A stretch of DNA of 64,000 nt from Bradyrhizobium sp. CCGB01 (GCF_024199795.1 NZ_JANADK010000001.1:3596001-3660000); one strand, 5' to 3'. Positions 45,093-53,885 are shown, numbered from the stretch's first letter. Notes: generated from the letters alone by a model not told the origin. A program made the numbers and translations.

Positions 45093-46851
45093 GGCCCACC
45101 CACTTCTTGCCGAGATAGGCCTCGATCACACGGCTGTCGCGCGTCACGACCTCCGGCAGGCCCTCGGTGATGACGGCGCCGTGGTCGAGCACGAGGAAGC
45201 TGTCGACCAGCCGGACCATCGCCTGCATGGTGTGCTCGATGATGGCGATGGTCATGCCGTCGCGTGCGAGCTGCTGGATCACGGCGACGACCTCGTCGGC
45301 CTCTCCGTGGCCGAGGCCCGCGAGCGTCTCGTCAAGCAGCAGGATGCGCGGTTGGCCGGCGATCGCGCGCGCCAGCTCCATCAGGCGCAATTCCTTGGTC
45401 GAGAGCTCGCCGGCGACACGATCCGCCACCGCGGAGAGCCCGACACGAGCGACCGCGTCGGCGGCCAGCTTGCGCGCCTCCTCGTCGGAGCGGGCGCGGA
45501 CATAGGCGCCGACCACGACGTTGTCGAGGATCGACATGCGCAGGAACGGACGCATGACCTGGAAGGTGCGGCCAATGCCGGCCTCGCAGATCACGTGCGG
45601 CCGCTGCCCGGACATGTTGCGGCCGTCGATCAGAACCTCGCCCTGGCTCGGCTTCAGGAAGCCGTTGAGCAGGTTGAACAGCGTGGTCTTGCCCGCGCCG
45701 TTGGGGCCGATGATGCCGAGGATCTCGTTCTTGTGCAGCTTGAAGCTGACGTCCTGCACGGCCTTGAGGCCGCCGAAGGAGCGCGAGAGGTTGCGGACCT
45801 CGAGCACGACGTCGCCGGTGGCTGCACGTTGTCGCGCGGCGGGCTTCAGCGCCGTGACGTTGGCGGTCGATGCTTCGGGGACGCCGCCGTCGACCGACTT
45901 CGGCGCGAGCCGTTTGCGCATAAGATCGCGCAATTTCCAGAACAGACCTTCGGGCGCCAACAGGATGACGCAGACGATGGCAAGGCCGAAGATGACGCCC
46001 TGGATGCCGGGGATGCGCGCGCCGGCTTCGGCGTGCAGGATCTCGGCGAGCGGAATCAGGATCACCGAGCCGATGACCGGGCCCCAGACGGTGCCGACGC
46101 CGCCGAACATCGCAACCGTCAGCGCCTGCGCCGAGACCAGCATGCCGAACACCGATGCCGGGGTCACGACCAGCAGCACCTGCGCGTAGAACCCGCCGAT
46201 GGCGGCGGCGATTGCCCCGCTCAGCGTGATCGCGCGCAGCTTCCAGGCCAGCGTGTTGATCCCGGCCGCTTCAGCCGCGGCCTCGTTCTGCTTGATCGCG
46301 AGCAGCGCCATGCCGAAGCGCGAGCGCTCGATCAATTGCGTCAGCACGATGGTGGCCAGCATGATGGCGAGCCCCAGCAGCGTATAGATGTGGGGATCGG
46401 AGAACTGCATGAAGGCGATCGGCGCGTCGCGCTTGATCGGGAGCGTCACCTCCTGAAAGCCGAGCCACTCGAACACGTAGAGAATGGCGAGCGGGTAGGC
46501 GAGCATCGCGAGGGCAAAGTAGTGGCCCTGCAGGCGAAAGGTCGGAAATCCGATCAAGAGGCCGGCGATACCGCCGAGCAGGGCGGCGACCGGGATCAAC
46601 AGCCAGGGCGAAATGTTGAAATAGATCTGCCCGAGCGCGGTCGCATAGGCGCCGATGCCGAAGAAAGCGGCGTGGCCGAACGAGATCAGGCCAGTGTAGC
46701 CGCTGAGCAGATTCCAGGACAGGCCGAACACCGCCCACACCGGCACCAGCGTCAGGATCAGCTGGTAGTAGGAGTTGGTGACGCCGAGCGAGATCCCGGC
46801 GTAGGCGAGCGTGAAGAGCAGGGGAGGAAGAAAGGATCGCATCCGGAGCAT
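45079..46851 (-). CDS. Fused LivM permease - LivG ATP-binding protein
   Basis: 590 residues from ATG 46851 (MLRMRSFLPPLL); the still longer open frame reaches into LivH and is rejected. Residues 1 to about 315 are the LivM permease (LSWNLLSGYTGLISFGHAAFFGIGAYATA, IAAAIGGFYAQVLLVVTPASVFG, MFGGVGTVWGPVIGSVILI). A linker of about 30 residues (KSVDGGVPEASTANVTALKP) leads to LivG (GPNGAGKTTLFNLLNGF, LSTKELRLMELARAI, ILLLDETLAGLGHGE). The signature LSTKE deviates from LSGGQ, a normal LivG feature. No stop or frameshift lies between the domains. Confidence 0.92.
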   Translation of the reverse strand: MLRMRSFLPPLLFTLAYAGISLGVTNSYYQLILTLVPVWAVFGLSWNLLSGYTGLISFGHAAFFGIGAYATALGQIYFNISPWLLIPVAALLGGIAGLLIGFPTFRLQGHYFALAMLAYPLAILYVFEWLGFQEVTLPIKRDAPIAFMQFSDPHIYTLLGLAIMLATIVLTQLIERSRFGMALLAIKQNEAAAEAAGINTLAWKLRAITLSGAIAAAIGGFYAQVLLVVTPASVFGMLVSAQALTVAMFGGVGTVWGPVIGSVILIPLAEILHAEAGARIPGIQGVIFGLAIVCVILLAPEGLFWKLRDLMRKRLAPKSVDGGVPEASTANVTALKPAARQRAATGDVVLEVRNLSRSFGGLKAVQDVSFKLHKNEILGIIGPNGAGKTTLFNLLNGFLKPSQGEVLIDGRNMSGQRPHVICEAGIGRTFQVMRPFLRMSILDNVVVGAYVRARSDEEARKLAADAVARVGLSAVADRVAGELSTKELRLMELARAIAGQPRILLLDETLAGLGHGEADEVVAVIQQLARDGMTIAIIEHTMQAMVRLVDSFLVLDHGAVITEGLPEVVTRDSRVIEAYLGKKWVGHAAN

Positions 46852-46853
46852 GG

Positions 46854-47789
46854 TCACGTCCTCTCGACCATGCGCCCGAAGAAGCCTTGCGGGCGGAAGA
46901 AGATGATGAGGAGGAAGACCGCGAAGATCGCGGCGTTCTGCAACTGCGTCGGCAGGATCAGCGTCGACATCTGCTGGACGAGGCCGATCGTCATGCCGCC
47001 CCAGAACGCGCCGATGATGCTGCCCATGCCGCCGAGCACGACGCCGGCATACATGACGATGACGTATTCGAGGCCGACGAACGGATGGAACGGATAATTG
47101 GTGGCGAGCAGGCCGCCGGCGATCGCGGTGATGCCGCAGCCGAGCGCGAAGGCGGTGCGGTGCGCGCGGTCGACGTCGATGCCCATATAGGTTGCCGCGG
47201 TCGGATTGTCGGCGGCGGCGCGCAGCGACTTGCCGATCCGCGTCCGCGTGATCAGCAGCGCGAGGAGAATCATGATCGCCAGCGAAACGACCGCATCGAT
47301 GCTGCGCGCCTTGTTGAGGAACACGCTCATGTCGAAGAAGGGACCCAGCTCCCAGGCCGAGCTCGACAGCGGCGTGCGGATCGAGGCCAGCACCGAGCCG
47401 AACACGATGAGGCCGCCGTTCTGCAGGATCAGCGCGATGCCGAGCGTGAGGATGAGCTGGGCGTAATGGCCTTCGCCCTCGAGCGAGGCGGTGCGCGTCC
47501 CTGATACGTGCGAGATCAGCGCGAGATGGACGAAATAGCCGAACACGGCGAGCACGGGCCCGGCCAGCAGGATGGCGACGAATGGCCCGACTGTATTGCC
47601 GAACAGCGCCTGGATGCCGGCGGCGGTGAAGAGATAGAAGGCGGTGTACATGCCGAGCATCATGAAATCGCCATGGGCGAAGTTGATGACGCGCATGACG
47701 CCGAAGATCAGGCCGAGCCCGACGCACATCAGGCCGTAGACGGCGCCGATCAGCAGGCCCGCGGCGAGCGCTTGAAAGAATCCTTCCAT
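46854..47789 (-). CDS. livH: Branched-chain-type ABC transporter permease LivH
   Basis: 311 residues with eight hydrophobic segments. LivH marks: GLLIGAVYGLMCVGLGLIFGVMRVINFAHGDFMMLGMY at the start, RAAADNPTAATYMGIDVDRAHRTAFALGCGITAIAGGLLA in the cytoplasmic coupling region, and VVLGGMGSIIGAFWGG. It pairs with the LivM domain; the next gene starts 2 bp after its stop. The 106-bp gap to the PrpD gene upstream could hold a secondary promoter, but none is clear. Confidence 0.93.
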   Translation of the reverse strand: MEGFFQALAAGLLIGAVYGLMCVGLGLIFGVMRVINFAHGDFMMLGMYTAFYLFTAAGIQALFGNTVGPFVAILLAGPVLAVFGYFVHLALISHVSGTRTASLEGEGHYAQLILTLGIALILQNGGLIVFGSVLASIRTPLSSSAWELGPFFDMSVFLNKARSIDAVVSLAIMILLALLITRTRIGKSLRAAADNPTAATYMGIDVDRAHRTAFALGCGITAIAGGLLATNYPFHPFVGLEYVIVMYAGVVLGGMGSIIGAFWGGMTIGLVQQMSTLILPTQLQNAAIFAVFLLIIFFRPQGFFGRMVERT

Positions 47790-47895
47790 CAGCCCTGCCT
47801 CCGCATGGCGCTGGCTTGCCGACGATCATGCGCCGGTGGCGCTGCTAGGCTGGTCTCCCGGTCGACCATGTTTCCCCCGTACACTTTGGCATTTC

Positions 47896-49290
47896 TTATG
47901 ATGCCGATCGTAAAGCTCGTTCCGGCGCGTCCAGACGGCATTGTGCTGCGATGACAGCGGCATCGCCGTGCTGTTCGCAATCGTCGATGAGTTGCTCGAG
48001 CCGACGCGCGCGGTCCTCGCCGAGGACGCGGCCGGCGGCGGCGCGGAAGCGCGTGCGAACGTCTGAGGGCGTCGCGGCGATGACGTCGGGCAAAGCGTGC
48101 CGGATCGTCCGTCCGCCCCGCAGATGCACGGTCACATCCGCGCCCTGCTTAGCCGGGAAGGCGGCGGTAAAGCCGGCATCGGCTTGAAGGTCCGTCACCG
48201 AAACCAGGCGGATAATGTCGGCATCATCGAGCTCGGCATAATTCTCTTCCTCGATCTCGCCGCACACCAGGGTGGCCGCGACACTGAACGGGATGCTCAT
48301 CTTGGCCTGGAGGGCGTTGCGATAGGGCCCTGCTGAATCGCAACCCGGATAGCGAACAGCGGCATCCGGCGCGCGAATGACGACGCGCTCGATGTCGTCG
48401 GCACCGGCGAGCTCGTGCGAGACTCGGAGCGCGGCCTGTACCGCGGTCTGCGCGAAATTGCAGGCGGGGACCGGCTTGTTGTAGACCGCCATGATCTCGC
48501 ATTCGCCATCGGGGAACAGCGCGATGCTGTCGGGCGCAGCCTGGCGCCGATAGGCGGCGAACAGGCCGGCTTCGCCCTCGAGGATCGTTTCGGAGCCGAA
48601 GGCGCCGGCCGCCGCAAGACCGATGGCCTTGATGGCGTTGCTGGCGGCGAAGCCCGGATGGAAATACATGTCGGAGCCGCCGGCATGCGGCCACTCGTTG
48701 AGGCCGCTGGACGTATTGGCCGCGATCGCGATGGCACTGGTCGCGGCATCTTCGGACAGGCCGAGCGCGAAGCTTCCCGCGAGCGCTGCGCCTGGCGGCG
48801 CCACCAGACCCGTCGGGCGGTAGAGCCGCGCAAGGTCGGAGGTCAGCAGCGCGCGGCCGATCCGCGCGCCGGTCTCGTAGCCAATGACGGCAGAAGTGAG
48901 CAGCCTCGCGCCGTGCAGCGGCGTCTGCTCCGATAGCGCGAGGAGAGTGGGCCAGATCACGACGCCATGGTGTGCGATGCTGGCCGCATGCATGTCTTCG
49001 CGGACGAGGCCGTGCCCCATCACGGCATTCGCAAAGGCGGCATCGGCCGGCGAGGAGAGCTGCGATGTCCCGATGATCGTCGTGCTGCCGCCGGTTTGCG
49101 CGATCGCAACCGCCTGGCGGCTCCAGGGATGATGACCGGCCTCGAACGCGCAGGAGAGGAAGTCGAGCAGGCAGAGTTTTGCCTTGGCGACGACGTCGGG
49201 CCCGAAGTCTCCGAGATCCAGCGCAAGCACGCTCCGCGCCATCTGGCGCGCGAGCGATAGCTTGCCGGATCCGGTCGGGCCGATCGTCAT
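47896..49290 (-). CDS. MmgE/PrpD family protein, copy A
   Basis: 464 residues from ATG 49290, with CAGGGAGAG upstream. All-helical plus alpha/beta PrpD fold: VVAKAKLCLLDFLSCAFEAGHHPWSR, ANAVMGHGLVREDMHAASIAHHGVVIWPTLLALSE, AGSFALGLSEDAATSAIAIAANTSSGLNEW. The family includes 2-methylcitrate dehydratase and cis-aconitate decarboxylase, which catalyse dehydration or decarboxylation of carboxylic acids. HGLVREDMHAAS replaces the common HALDFDDTH, so the chemistry may differ. A second, more canonical copy lies at 50424-51818. Confidence 0.9.
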   Translation of the reverse strand: MTIGPTGSGKLSLARQMARSVLALDLGDFGPDVVAKAKLCLLDFLSCAFEAGHHPWSRQAVAIAQTGGSTTIIGTSQLSSPADAAFANAVMGHGLVREDMHAASIAHHGVVIWPTLLALSEQTPLHGARLLTSAVIGYETGARIGRALLTSDLARLYRPTGLVAPPGAALAGSFALGLSEDAATSAIAIAANTSSGLNEWPHAGGSDMYFHPGFAASNAIKAIGLAAAGAFGSETILEGEAGLFAAYRRQAAPDSIALFPDGECEIMAVYNKPVPACNFAQTAVQAALRVSHELAGADDIERVVIRAPDAAVRYPGCDSAGPYRNALQAKMSIPFSVAATLVCGEIEEENYAELDDADIIRLVSVTDLQADAGFTAAFPAKQGADVTVHLRGGRTIRHALPDVIAATPSDVRTRFRAAAGRVLGEDRARRLEQLIDDCEQHGDAAVIAAQCRLDAPERALRSAS

Positions 49291-49320
49291 CGCAATCGCT
49301 CTCCCTGAAGGTGTGCGCGA

Positions 49321-50214
49321 TCAGCCGCGCATCTCGACCCCGGCCCACTCCTCGAGCACTTTGGCGATCGAGGTGAAGTCGGACGCTGCGCCGTATTTGG
49401 CGTTGGTGATTGCGAGCATCTGCCGCACCACGGCGCCGCAGACCATCGGCACGCCCATCGCTTCGGCTTCGTCCACGCAGAGGCGGACGTCCTTGTAGGA
49501 GAGGCCGGTGGCGAAGCCGAAATCGAACGTGCCGGGCAGCACCGCGCGGGGGAATTTGTCTTCGGAGGCGCTGTTGCGGCCGCTGCTGGCGTTGATGATG
49601 TCGATCAGCACTTTTGCGTTGACGCCGCCCTTGACGCCCATCGCGACGGCTTCCGAGGTGATGACAAGCGCTGCTGCCGCCATCAGATTGTTGGCGAGCT
49701 TGGCGGTCTGCGCCACGCCGGGCTTGTCGCCGGTGTAAAACAGCTTGCCGAAGTTCTTCAGGATCGGCTGGACGGTCTCGTAGGTCGCCTGCGGACAGGA
49801 CACCATCACCGCCAGCGTGCCGTTGACGGCGCCCTTGATGCCGCCGCTGACGGGCGCATCGACCAGCGTCATGCCCTTGGCCTTCAGGCCTTCCGCAACG
49901 AGCTTCGCCGCGCCGGGGCCTGAGGTCGACAGATCAATCACGATCTTGGCGCGGTTGCCGCTGCTGATGCCGTCCTGGCCGAGCGCGACGGCCTTGACGA
50001 TGTCGGGCGTCGGCAGGCTCGCGAGCACGATGTCGGCGCGCGAGGCGACGTCGGCCGGCGATTTGCCGGCTTCCGCGCCGCGCTTGACCAGCGGCTGTGT
50101 GGCCTCCGCCTGCGTGTCATAGACGACGAGCGAATAGCCCGCGTCGATCAATCGCCCCGCCATGGGGCCGCCCATGCGGCCCGTGCCGATTACGCCGAGG
50201 ATCTCTCCCGCCAT
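49321..50214 (-). CDS. NAD(P)-dependent beta-hydroxyacid dehydrogenase (3-hydroxyisobutyrate dehydrogenase family)
   Basis: 297 residues. Canonical motifs: Rossmann GVIGTGRMGGPMA (residues 5-17), VDAPVSGGIKGA (substrate loop), catalytic Lys in QTAKLANNLM (about residue 170) and DFGFATGLSYKDV. It would oxidise a beta-hydroxy acid to the semialdehyde or the reverse. It is the first gene of the long minus operon, with the predicted promoter and palindrome 128-163 bp upstream. Confidence 0.92.
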   Translation of the reverse strand: MAGEILGVIGTGRMGGPMAGRLIDAGYSLVVYDTQAEATQPLVKRGAEAGKSPADVASRADIVLASLPTPDIVKAVALGQDGISSGNRAKIVIDLSTSGPGAAKLVAEGLKAKGMTLVDAPVSGGIKGAVNGTLAVMVSCPQATYETVQPILKNFGKLFYTGDKPGVAQTAKLANNLMAAAALVITSEAVAMGVKGGVNAKVLIDIINASSGRNSASEDKFPRAVLPGTFDFGFATGLSYKDVRLCVDEAEAMGVPMVCGAVVRQMLAITNAKYGAASDFTSIAKVLEEWAGVEMRG

Positions 50215-50341
50215 CGTCTACTCCCTGTCGCGCGATCCCGTGACGGGCGCGCCTTCTTGATCTCGTTGGTCAAACGCTTTCGCCGGCCGGCCACGTCGGC
50301 CGCCGTCGTCGTGGCAGCGGGATCCCGCGCCAACGGCCGGG

Positions 50342-50377
50342 ATTGTTATGATTGTCAGACAAGCTGTCAAGCATAAC
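50342..50377. promoter_or_regulatory. Predicted promoter with large palindromic GntR-type operator, shared by divergent operons
   Basis: A 33-bp imperfect palindrome (50345-50377; arms GTTATG and CATAAC, 12 of 16 arm pairs matching) contains TTGTCAGACAA (50352-50362), the TTGTC-N-GACAA form used by FCD-type GntR regulators, and GACA-N3-TGTC at 50358-50368. On the minus strand a perfect TTGACA (50370-50365) with 17-bp spacing to AACAAT (50347-50342) looks like a sigma-70-type promoter, so the operator lies in the spacer. It is the only strong dyad in the 209-bp gap. The GntR gene at 40425-41138 is the natural ligand. Confidence 0.65.
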
Positions 50378-50423
50378 ATTTAGGGTCGACAGTTTGCCGC
50401 GGATCGTCATATGGTCCGGGAAA

Positions 50424-51818
50424 ATGAGGAAGACGCCCCGCGTGCCGCAAGCCCCAATTCCGAGTGTGAGCAAGACGCTCGCTGATTTCGTCGCGTCCTC
50501 GTCATGGGCGGACGTGGAGGCGCAGAGCCACGAGGCGCGGCGATCGATCCTCAATTTCTTCGCGACCGCGCTCGGCTCCGCACGCGATCCAGTGGTCATG
50601 GCTGCGATGCGCACCTTGTCGCCGTTCAGCGGCGCCGCGACATCGACAATCATCGGCCATGCGGAGCCGATGGATGCGCTGTGCGCCTCGTTTCTCAATG
50701 CGATCTCGGCCAATCTGCTCGACTTCGACGATACGCATCCCGAGACGATCATTCATCCCGCAGCGCCGGTCGCTGCGTCGATATTGGCGCTCGCGGAGGC
50801 GCGCAAGCTGTCGGGGCGGGAGGTGCTGACGGCATTCATCCTCGGCGTCGATGTCGAATGCCGGATCGGCAACGCGGTCTCGCCGCGCCATTACGCGCGT
50901 GGCTGGCACGTCACCTCGACCTGCGGAATCTTTGGCGCGGCAGCGGCGTGCGCGAAGCTATTGGAGCTGCCGGCGGAAGGGATAGCGAACGCCATCGGGA
51001 TCGCGGCGAGCCAGTCGGCCGGCAATGTCGAGAACCTGCCGAGCGCCGCCAAGAATGTCAGCGTGGGCAACGCGGCGCGCAACGGCTTGTTCGCCGCGCT
51101 GCTTGCGCAACAGGGCTACGAGGCGGCGCCGGGCGCCATCGAGGGGCCGCTCGGCTGGGCGCGCACCATGGGCGACGAGCCCGATCTTACCCGTCTGTTC
51201 GTCGGTCTCGGCAAGAGCTGGGAGATCGCGAAGAACACCTACAAGCCCTATCCCGCCGGCATCGTGTTCCATTCGGTCATCGATGCCTGCCTGCTGTTGC
51301 GCGAACGGATTGGCCGGCGAACCGATCAGATCGAGTCGGTGACCGTGCAGGGCTCGGCGCTGCTGCTTGCGCGCGGCGATCGCCCCGTCAACAACGAGCG
51401 CGATGCGCGCGTCAGCATCCATCATTGCGTGGCCTGCGGGCTGCTGCTCGGTGCGGCCGGCGTGACCGAGTTCGCGCAAGAGACCGTGGTCCGGCCCGAT
51501 ATCGCGAAGGTGCGGCAGAAGGTGAGAGCAGAGCTTGATGCCCAGATGCCGGATGGTGCTGCGCGCGTCACCTTGCGCCTGTCGTCCGGCGAGGTCCTCA
51601 CCGAGACCGTGATGTCTCCGCGCGGCAGCCAGGCTGCGCCGCTCGGAGACCGCGACCTCGAGGAAAAGCTGCGCGAGGGCGTGCGGACCGGTCGAAGCGA
51701 CTGGGATGCGGACCGTGTCATCGACACAGTCTGGCGCATCGATGCGGCGGATGACGTCGGCCGTCTCCTGCAATCGCTGCGGCCCCCGCTGACATCGCAC
51801 CGAACAACTTCCAACTAG
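50424..51818 (+). CDS. MmgE/PrpD family protein, copy B
   Basis: 464 residues from ATG 50424 (MRKTPRVPQAPIPSVS); 24 further in-frame codons upstream would overlap the operator region and are not used. PrpD landmarks: ARRSILNFFATALGSARDP, FLNAISANLLDFDDTHPETIIHPAAPVAASILALAE, RGWHVTSTCGIFGAAAAC, SAAKNVSVGNAARNG. The DFDDTH motif is the canonical active-site region of 2-methylcitrate dehydratase/cis-aconitate decarboxylase-type enzymes. Opens the plus operon with a CMD protein and an MBL lactonase. Confidence 0.9.
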   Translation: MRKTPRVPQAPIPSVSKTLADFVASSSWADVEAQSHEARRSILNFFATALGSARDPVVMAAMRTLSPFSGAATSTIIGHAEPMDALCASFLNAISANLLDFDDTHPETIIHPAAPVAASILALAEARKLSGREVLTAFILGVDVECRIGNAVSPRHYARGWHVTSTCGIFGAAAACAKLLELPAEGIANAIGIAASQSAGNVENLPSAAKNVSVGNAARNGLFAALLAQQGYEAAPGAIEGPLGWARTMGDEPDLTRLFVGLGKSWEIAKNTYKPYPAGIVFHSVIDACLLLRERIGRRTDQIESVTVQGSALLLARGDRPVNNERDARVSIHHCVACGLLLGAAGVTEFAQETVVRPDIAKVRQKVRAELDAQMPDGAARVTLRLSSGEVLTETVMSPRGSQAAPLGDRDLEEKLREGVRTGRSDWDADRVIDTVWRIDAADDVGRLLQSLRPPLTSHRTTSN

Positions 51819-51846
51819 AATCTCTCAAGACCGGAAAGGGACGATC

Positions 51847-52236
51847 ATGAGCAAGACCGAACTGTTCGAAAAGGGCCTCAAGGTTCGCAAGGAGGTGCTC
51901 GGCGAGGATTACGTCAACAAGTCGATTGCCGGCGCCGACGAGTTCACGCGCACGATGGCGGAGTGGTCCACGGAGTTCTGCTGGGGTGCCTTGTGGACGC
52001 GGCCCGGCGTCGACCGGCGCACGCGCTCGATCGTCAATCTGGCGATGCTCGGCGCGCTGAATCGGCCGCACGAGCTGAAGCTGCACGTGAAGGGCGCCCT
52101 GAAGAACGGGCTGACCAAGGAGGAGATCAAGGAGATCCTGCTTCAGGTCGCCGTCTATTGCGGCGTTCCCGCCGGCATCGACGCCTTCCGCAATGCGCGC
52201 GAGGCTTTCAACGAGGTCGATGCGGCCGGTTCTTGA
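51847..52236 (+). CDS. Carboxymuconolactone decarboxylase (CMD/PcaC) family protein, copy B
   Basis: 129 residues. STEFCWGALWTRPGVDRRTRSIVNLAMLGAL and RPHELKLHVKGALKNGLTKEEIKEILLQVAVYCGVPAGIDAFR carry the PcaC landmarks. AGACCGGAAAGGGACG precedes the ATG. Its closest visible relative is copy A (42712-43092). 28 bp separate it from the PrpD gene and 13 bp from the MBL lactonase start, so the three are one operon. Two copies may act on different stereoisomers or form a heteromer; this is inference. Confidence 0.9.
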   Translation: MSKTELFEKGLKVRKEVLGEDYVNKSIAGADEFTRTMAEWSTEFCWGALWTRPGVDRRTRSIVNLAMLGALNRPHELKLHVKGALKNGLTKEEIKEILLQVAVYCGVPAGIDAFRNAREAFNEVDAAGS

Positions 52237-52249
52237 GCGCGAGTGTCCG

Positions 52250-53059
52250 ATGGCTGCCCCGGAATACGAGCTCTTTGCCATCCGCTACGCCACGCGGGAT
52301 GCGCAGCGGAGCGAGCACTTCATCGGCGGCGACCCGCATGACGGGCCGATGCCGATGGATTATTTCATGTGGCTGGCGAGGGGAGGCGGGCGCACCTTTG
52401 TCATCGACACCGGGTTCAATGCCGACATCGCAAAGCAGCGCAGGCGGACATTCCTGCGCTGCCCGGTGGAGACGCTCCGCGCGTTCGATGTCGACGTCGC
52501 TGATATCAAGGATGTGATCCTCACGCATCTGCACTACGACCACGCCGGCAATTTCGACCGGTTTCCGAATGCGCGGTTTCATCTCCAGGAGCGCGAGCTC
52601 GCCTACGCCACCGGGCGCTACATGCAATATCCGAGACTGTCGCATTCGTTCGAAGTCGAGGACGTCTGCGGGATCGTGCGGCTGAACTATGCGCGCCGGG
52701 TGCTGTTCTACGACGGCGACGCCGAGATTGCGCCCGGACTGACGGTGCATGCGGCAGGTGGGCATTCCGCCGGTCTTCAGTTCATCCGCGTCAACACGCG
52801 CCGCGGCCCTGTCGTGCTCGCCTCCGACGTCAGCCATTTCTACGAGAACATGACCAGCGAGCGCCCGTTCACGACGGCGTTTCATGTCGGCGATATGCTG
52901 GCGGGTTTTGACAAGCTCCGCGCCGCGGCACCTGACGTGGACCACATCGTTCCCGGGCACGATCCAATGGTCATGAAGCTCTATCCGGCGCCGAACCCTG
53001 ATCTGAATGGCATTGCAGTTCGCCTCGACGTGCCGCCGTGCGGAGCCGCTCGTTCTTAG
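52250..53059 (+). CDS. MBL-fold N-acyl-homoserine-lactonase-family hydrolase
   Basis: 269 residues from ATG 52250; ATG 52220 (ten codons earlier, overlapping the CMD gene) is the alternative. Di-zinc motif THLHYDHAGNFDRF (HxHxDH), the second-site His in AAGGHSAGLQ, metal-bridging Asp in VVLASDVSHFYEN and the final His in VPGHDPMVM. The family opens lactone rings, including acyl-homoserine lactones, but many members act on other lactones. With PrpD and CMD neighbours, a catabolic lactone is more likely than quorum quenching. Confidence 0.88.
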   Translation: MAAPEYELFAIRYATRDAQRSEHFIGGDPHDGPMPMDYFMWLARGGGRTFVIDTGFNADIAKQRRRTFLRCPVETLRAFDVDVADIKDVILTHLHYDHAGNFDRFPNARFHLQERELAYATGRYMQYPRLSHSFEVEDVCGIVRLNYARRVLFYDGDAEIAPGLTVHAAGGHSAGLQFIRVNTRRGPVVLASDVSHFYENMTSERPFTTAFHVGDMLAGFDKLRAAAPDVDHIVPGHDPMVMKLYPAPNPDLNGIAVRLDVPPCGAARS

Positions 53060-53126
53060 GGGCGTTGAGCGGTACCCAAAAAAGCTGCGGAAGCGCTGCA
53101 CAAAGGCGTTGGTGTCGCCGCTTACA

Positions 53127-53885
53127 TCAGACCCAGCCGCCATCGACAATGTAGTGCTGAGCTGTGCAGGCGGAGGCCTCGTCGGAGGCGAGGAAGACGG
53201 TGAACTTCGCGACCTCGTCGGGCATGAGCTTGCGTTTCAGGCATTGCCGTTGCATCAGCTCGACCTCACCCTGAGGCGTCATCCATTTCTCGAGCTGGCG
53301 CTCAGTCATGATCCATCCCGGCGCGATCGCGTTCACGCGGATATTGTAGGGACCGTAGTCGCGCGCCAGAGAGCGTGTGAGACCGATCACGCCTGATTTG
53401 CTGGCGGTGTAGGCGGCCATGCCGCCTTGTCCGGCGATCCAGGACACCGAGCCGAAGTTGATGATAGCGCCGGCGTTCGCCGCCTTCATGTCCGGCAACA
53501 CGGCCTGGGCTGCAAAGAACTGGTGCTTCAGGTTCACCGCGATGCGGTCGTCCCAATACTCCGGCGTCATCTCCTCGGTCCTGTGCCGTTCGTCATGAGC
53601 GGCATTGTTGACGAGGATGCTGATCGCCCCGTGCACGTTGCGCGCCTCCGCGACGCCGGTGCGTAACGCGGCGATATCGGTCACGTCGACGCGCATGAAA
53701 TGCGCGCTGAGACCTTGGTCCGATAGCTCGCGTTCCAGGTGCTGCCCATCCTCGGCCTTGATGTCGAAGAACACGACATTGGATTTCTGCTGCGCAAAGC
53801 GCCGCACGATCGCAGCGCCAATTCCCGACGCGCCGCCGGTGACGAGAACGACCTTGCCGGTGAGGTCGGAATAAACGGCAGCCAT
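53127..53885 (-). CDS. Short-chain dehydrogenase/reductase (sugar dehydrogenase-like)
   Basis: 252 residues from ATG 53885 (MAAVYSDLTGKVVLVTGG). Motifs: TGGASGIG, NNAAHDE, NFGSVSW (Ser), YTASK, and C-terminal CTAQHYIVDGGWV. It resembles SDRs that oxidise aldoses such as galactose, arabinose or fucose to lactones. It diverges from a CUT1 sugar transporter across 167 bp, and lactonases are encoded further on, so oxidation of an imported sugar to its lactone is plausible. Its stop converges with the MBL gene 67 bp away. Confidence 0.88.
   Translation of the reverse strand: MAAVYSDLTGKVVLVTGGASGIGAAIVRRFAQQKSNVVFFDIKAEDGQHLERELSDQGLSAHFMRVDVTDIAALRTGVAEARNVHGAISILVNNAAHDERHRTEEMTPEYWDDRIAVNLKHQFFAAQAVLPDMKAANAGAIINFGSVSWIAGQGGMAAYTASKSGVIGLTRSLARDYGPYNIRVNAIAPGWIMTERQLEKWMTPQGEVELMQRQCLKRKLMPDEVAKFTVFLASDEASACTAQHYIVDGGWV

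Noticed and set aside
45091..47097. 668-codon open frame on the plus strand
   Set aside because: Opposite the clear LivMG fusion and LivH genes; polar, motif-free antisense shadow.
49264..49290. P-loop-like GPTGSGK at the N-terminus of the MmgE/PrpD protein
   Set aside because: The residue after Lys is Leu, not Ser/Thr, no Walker B follows, and the rest of the protein is ordinary PrpD.
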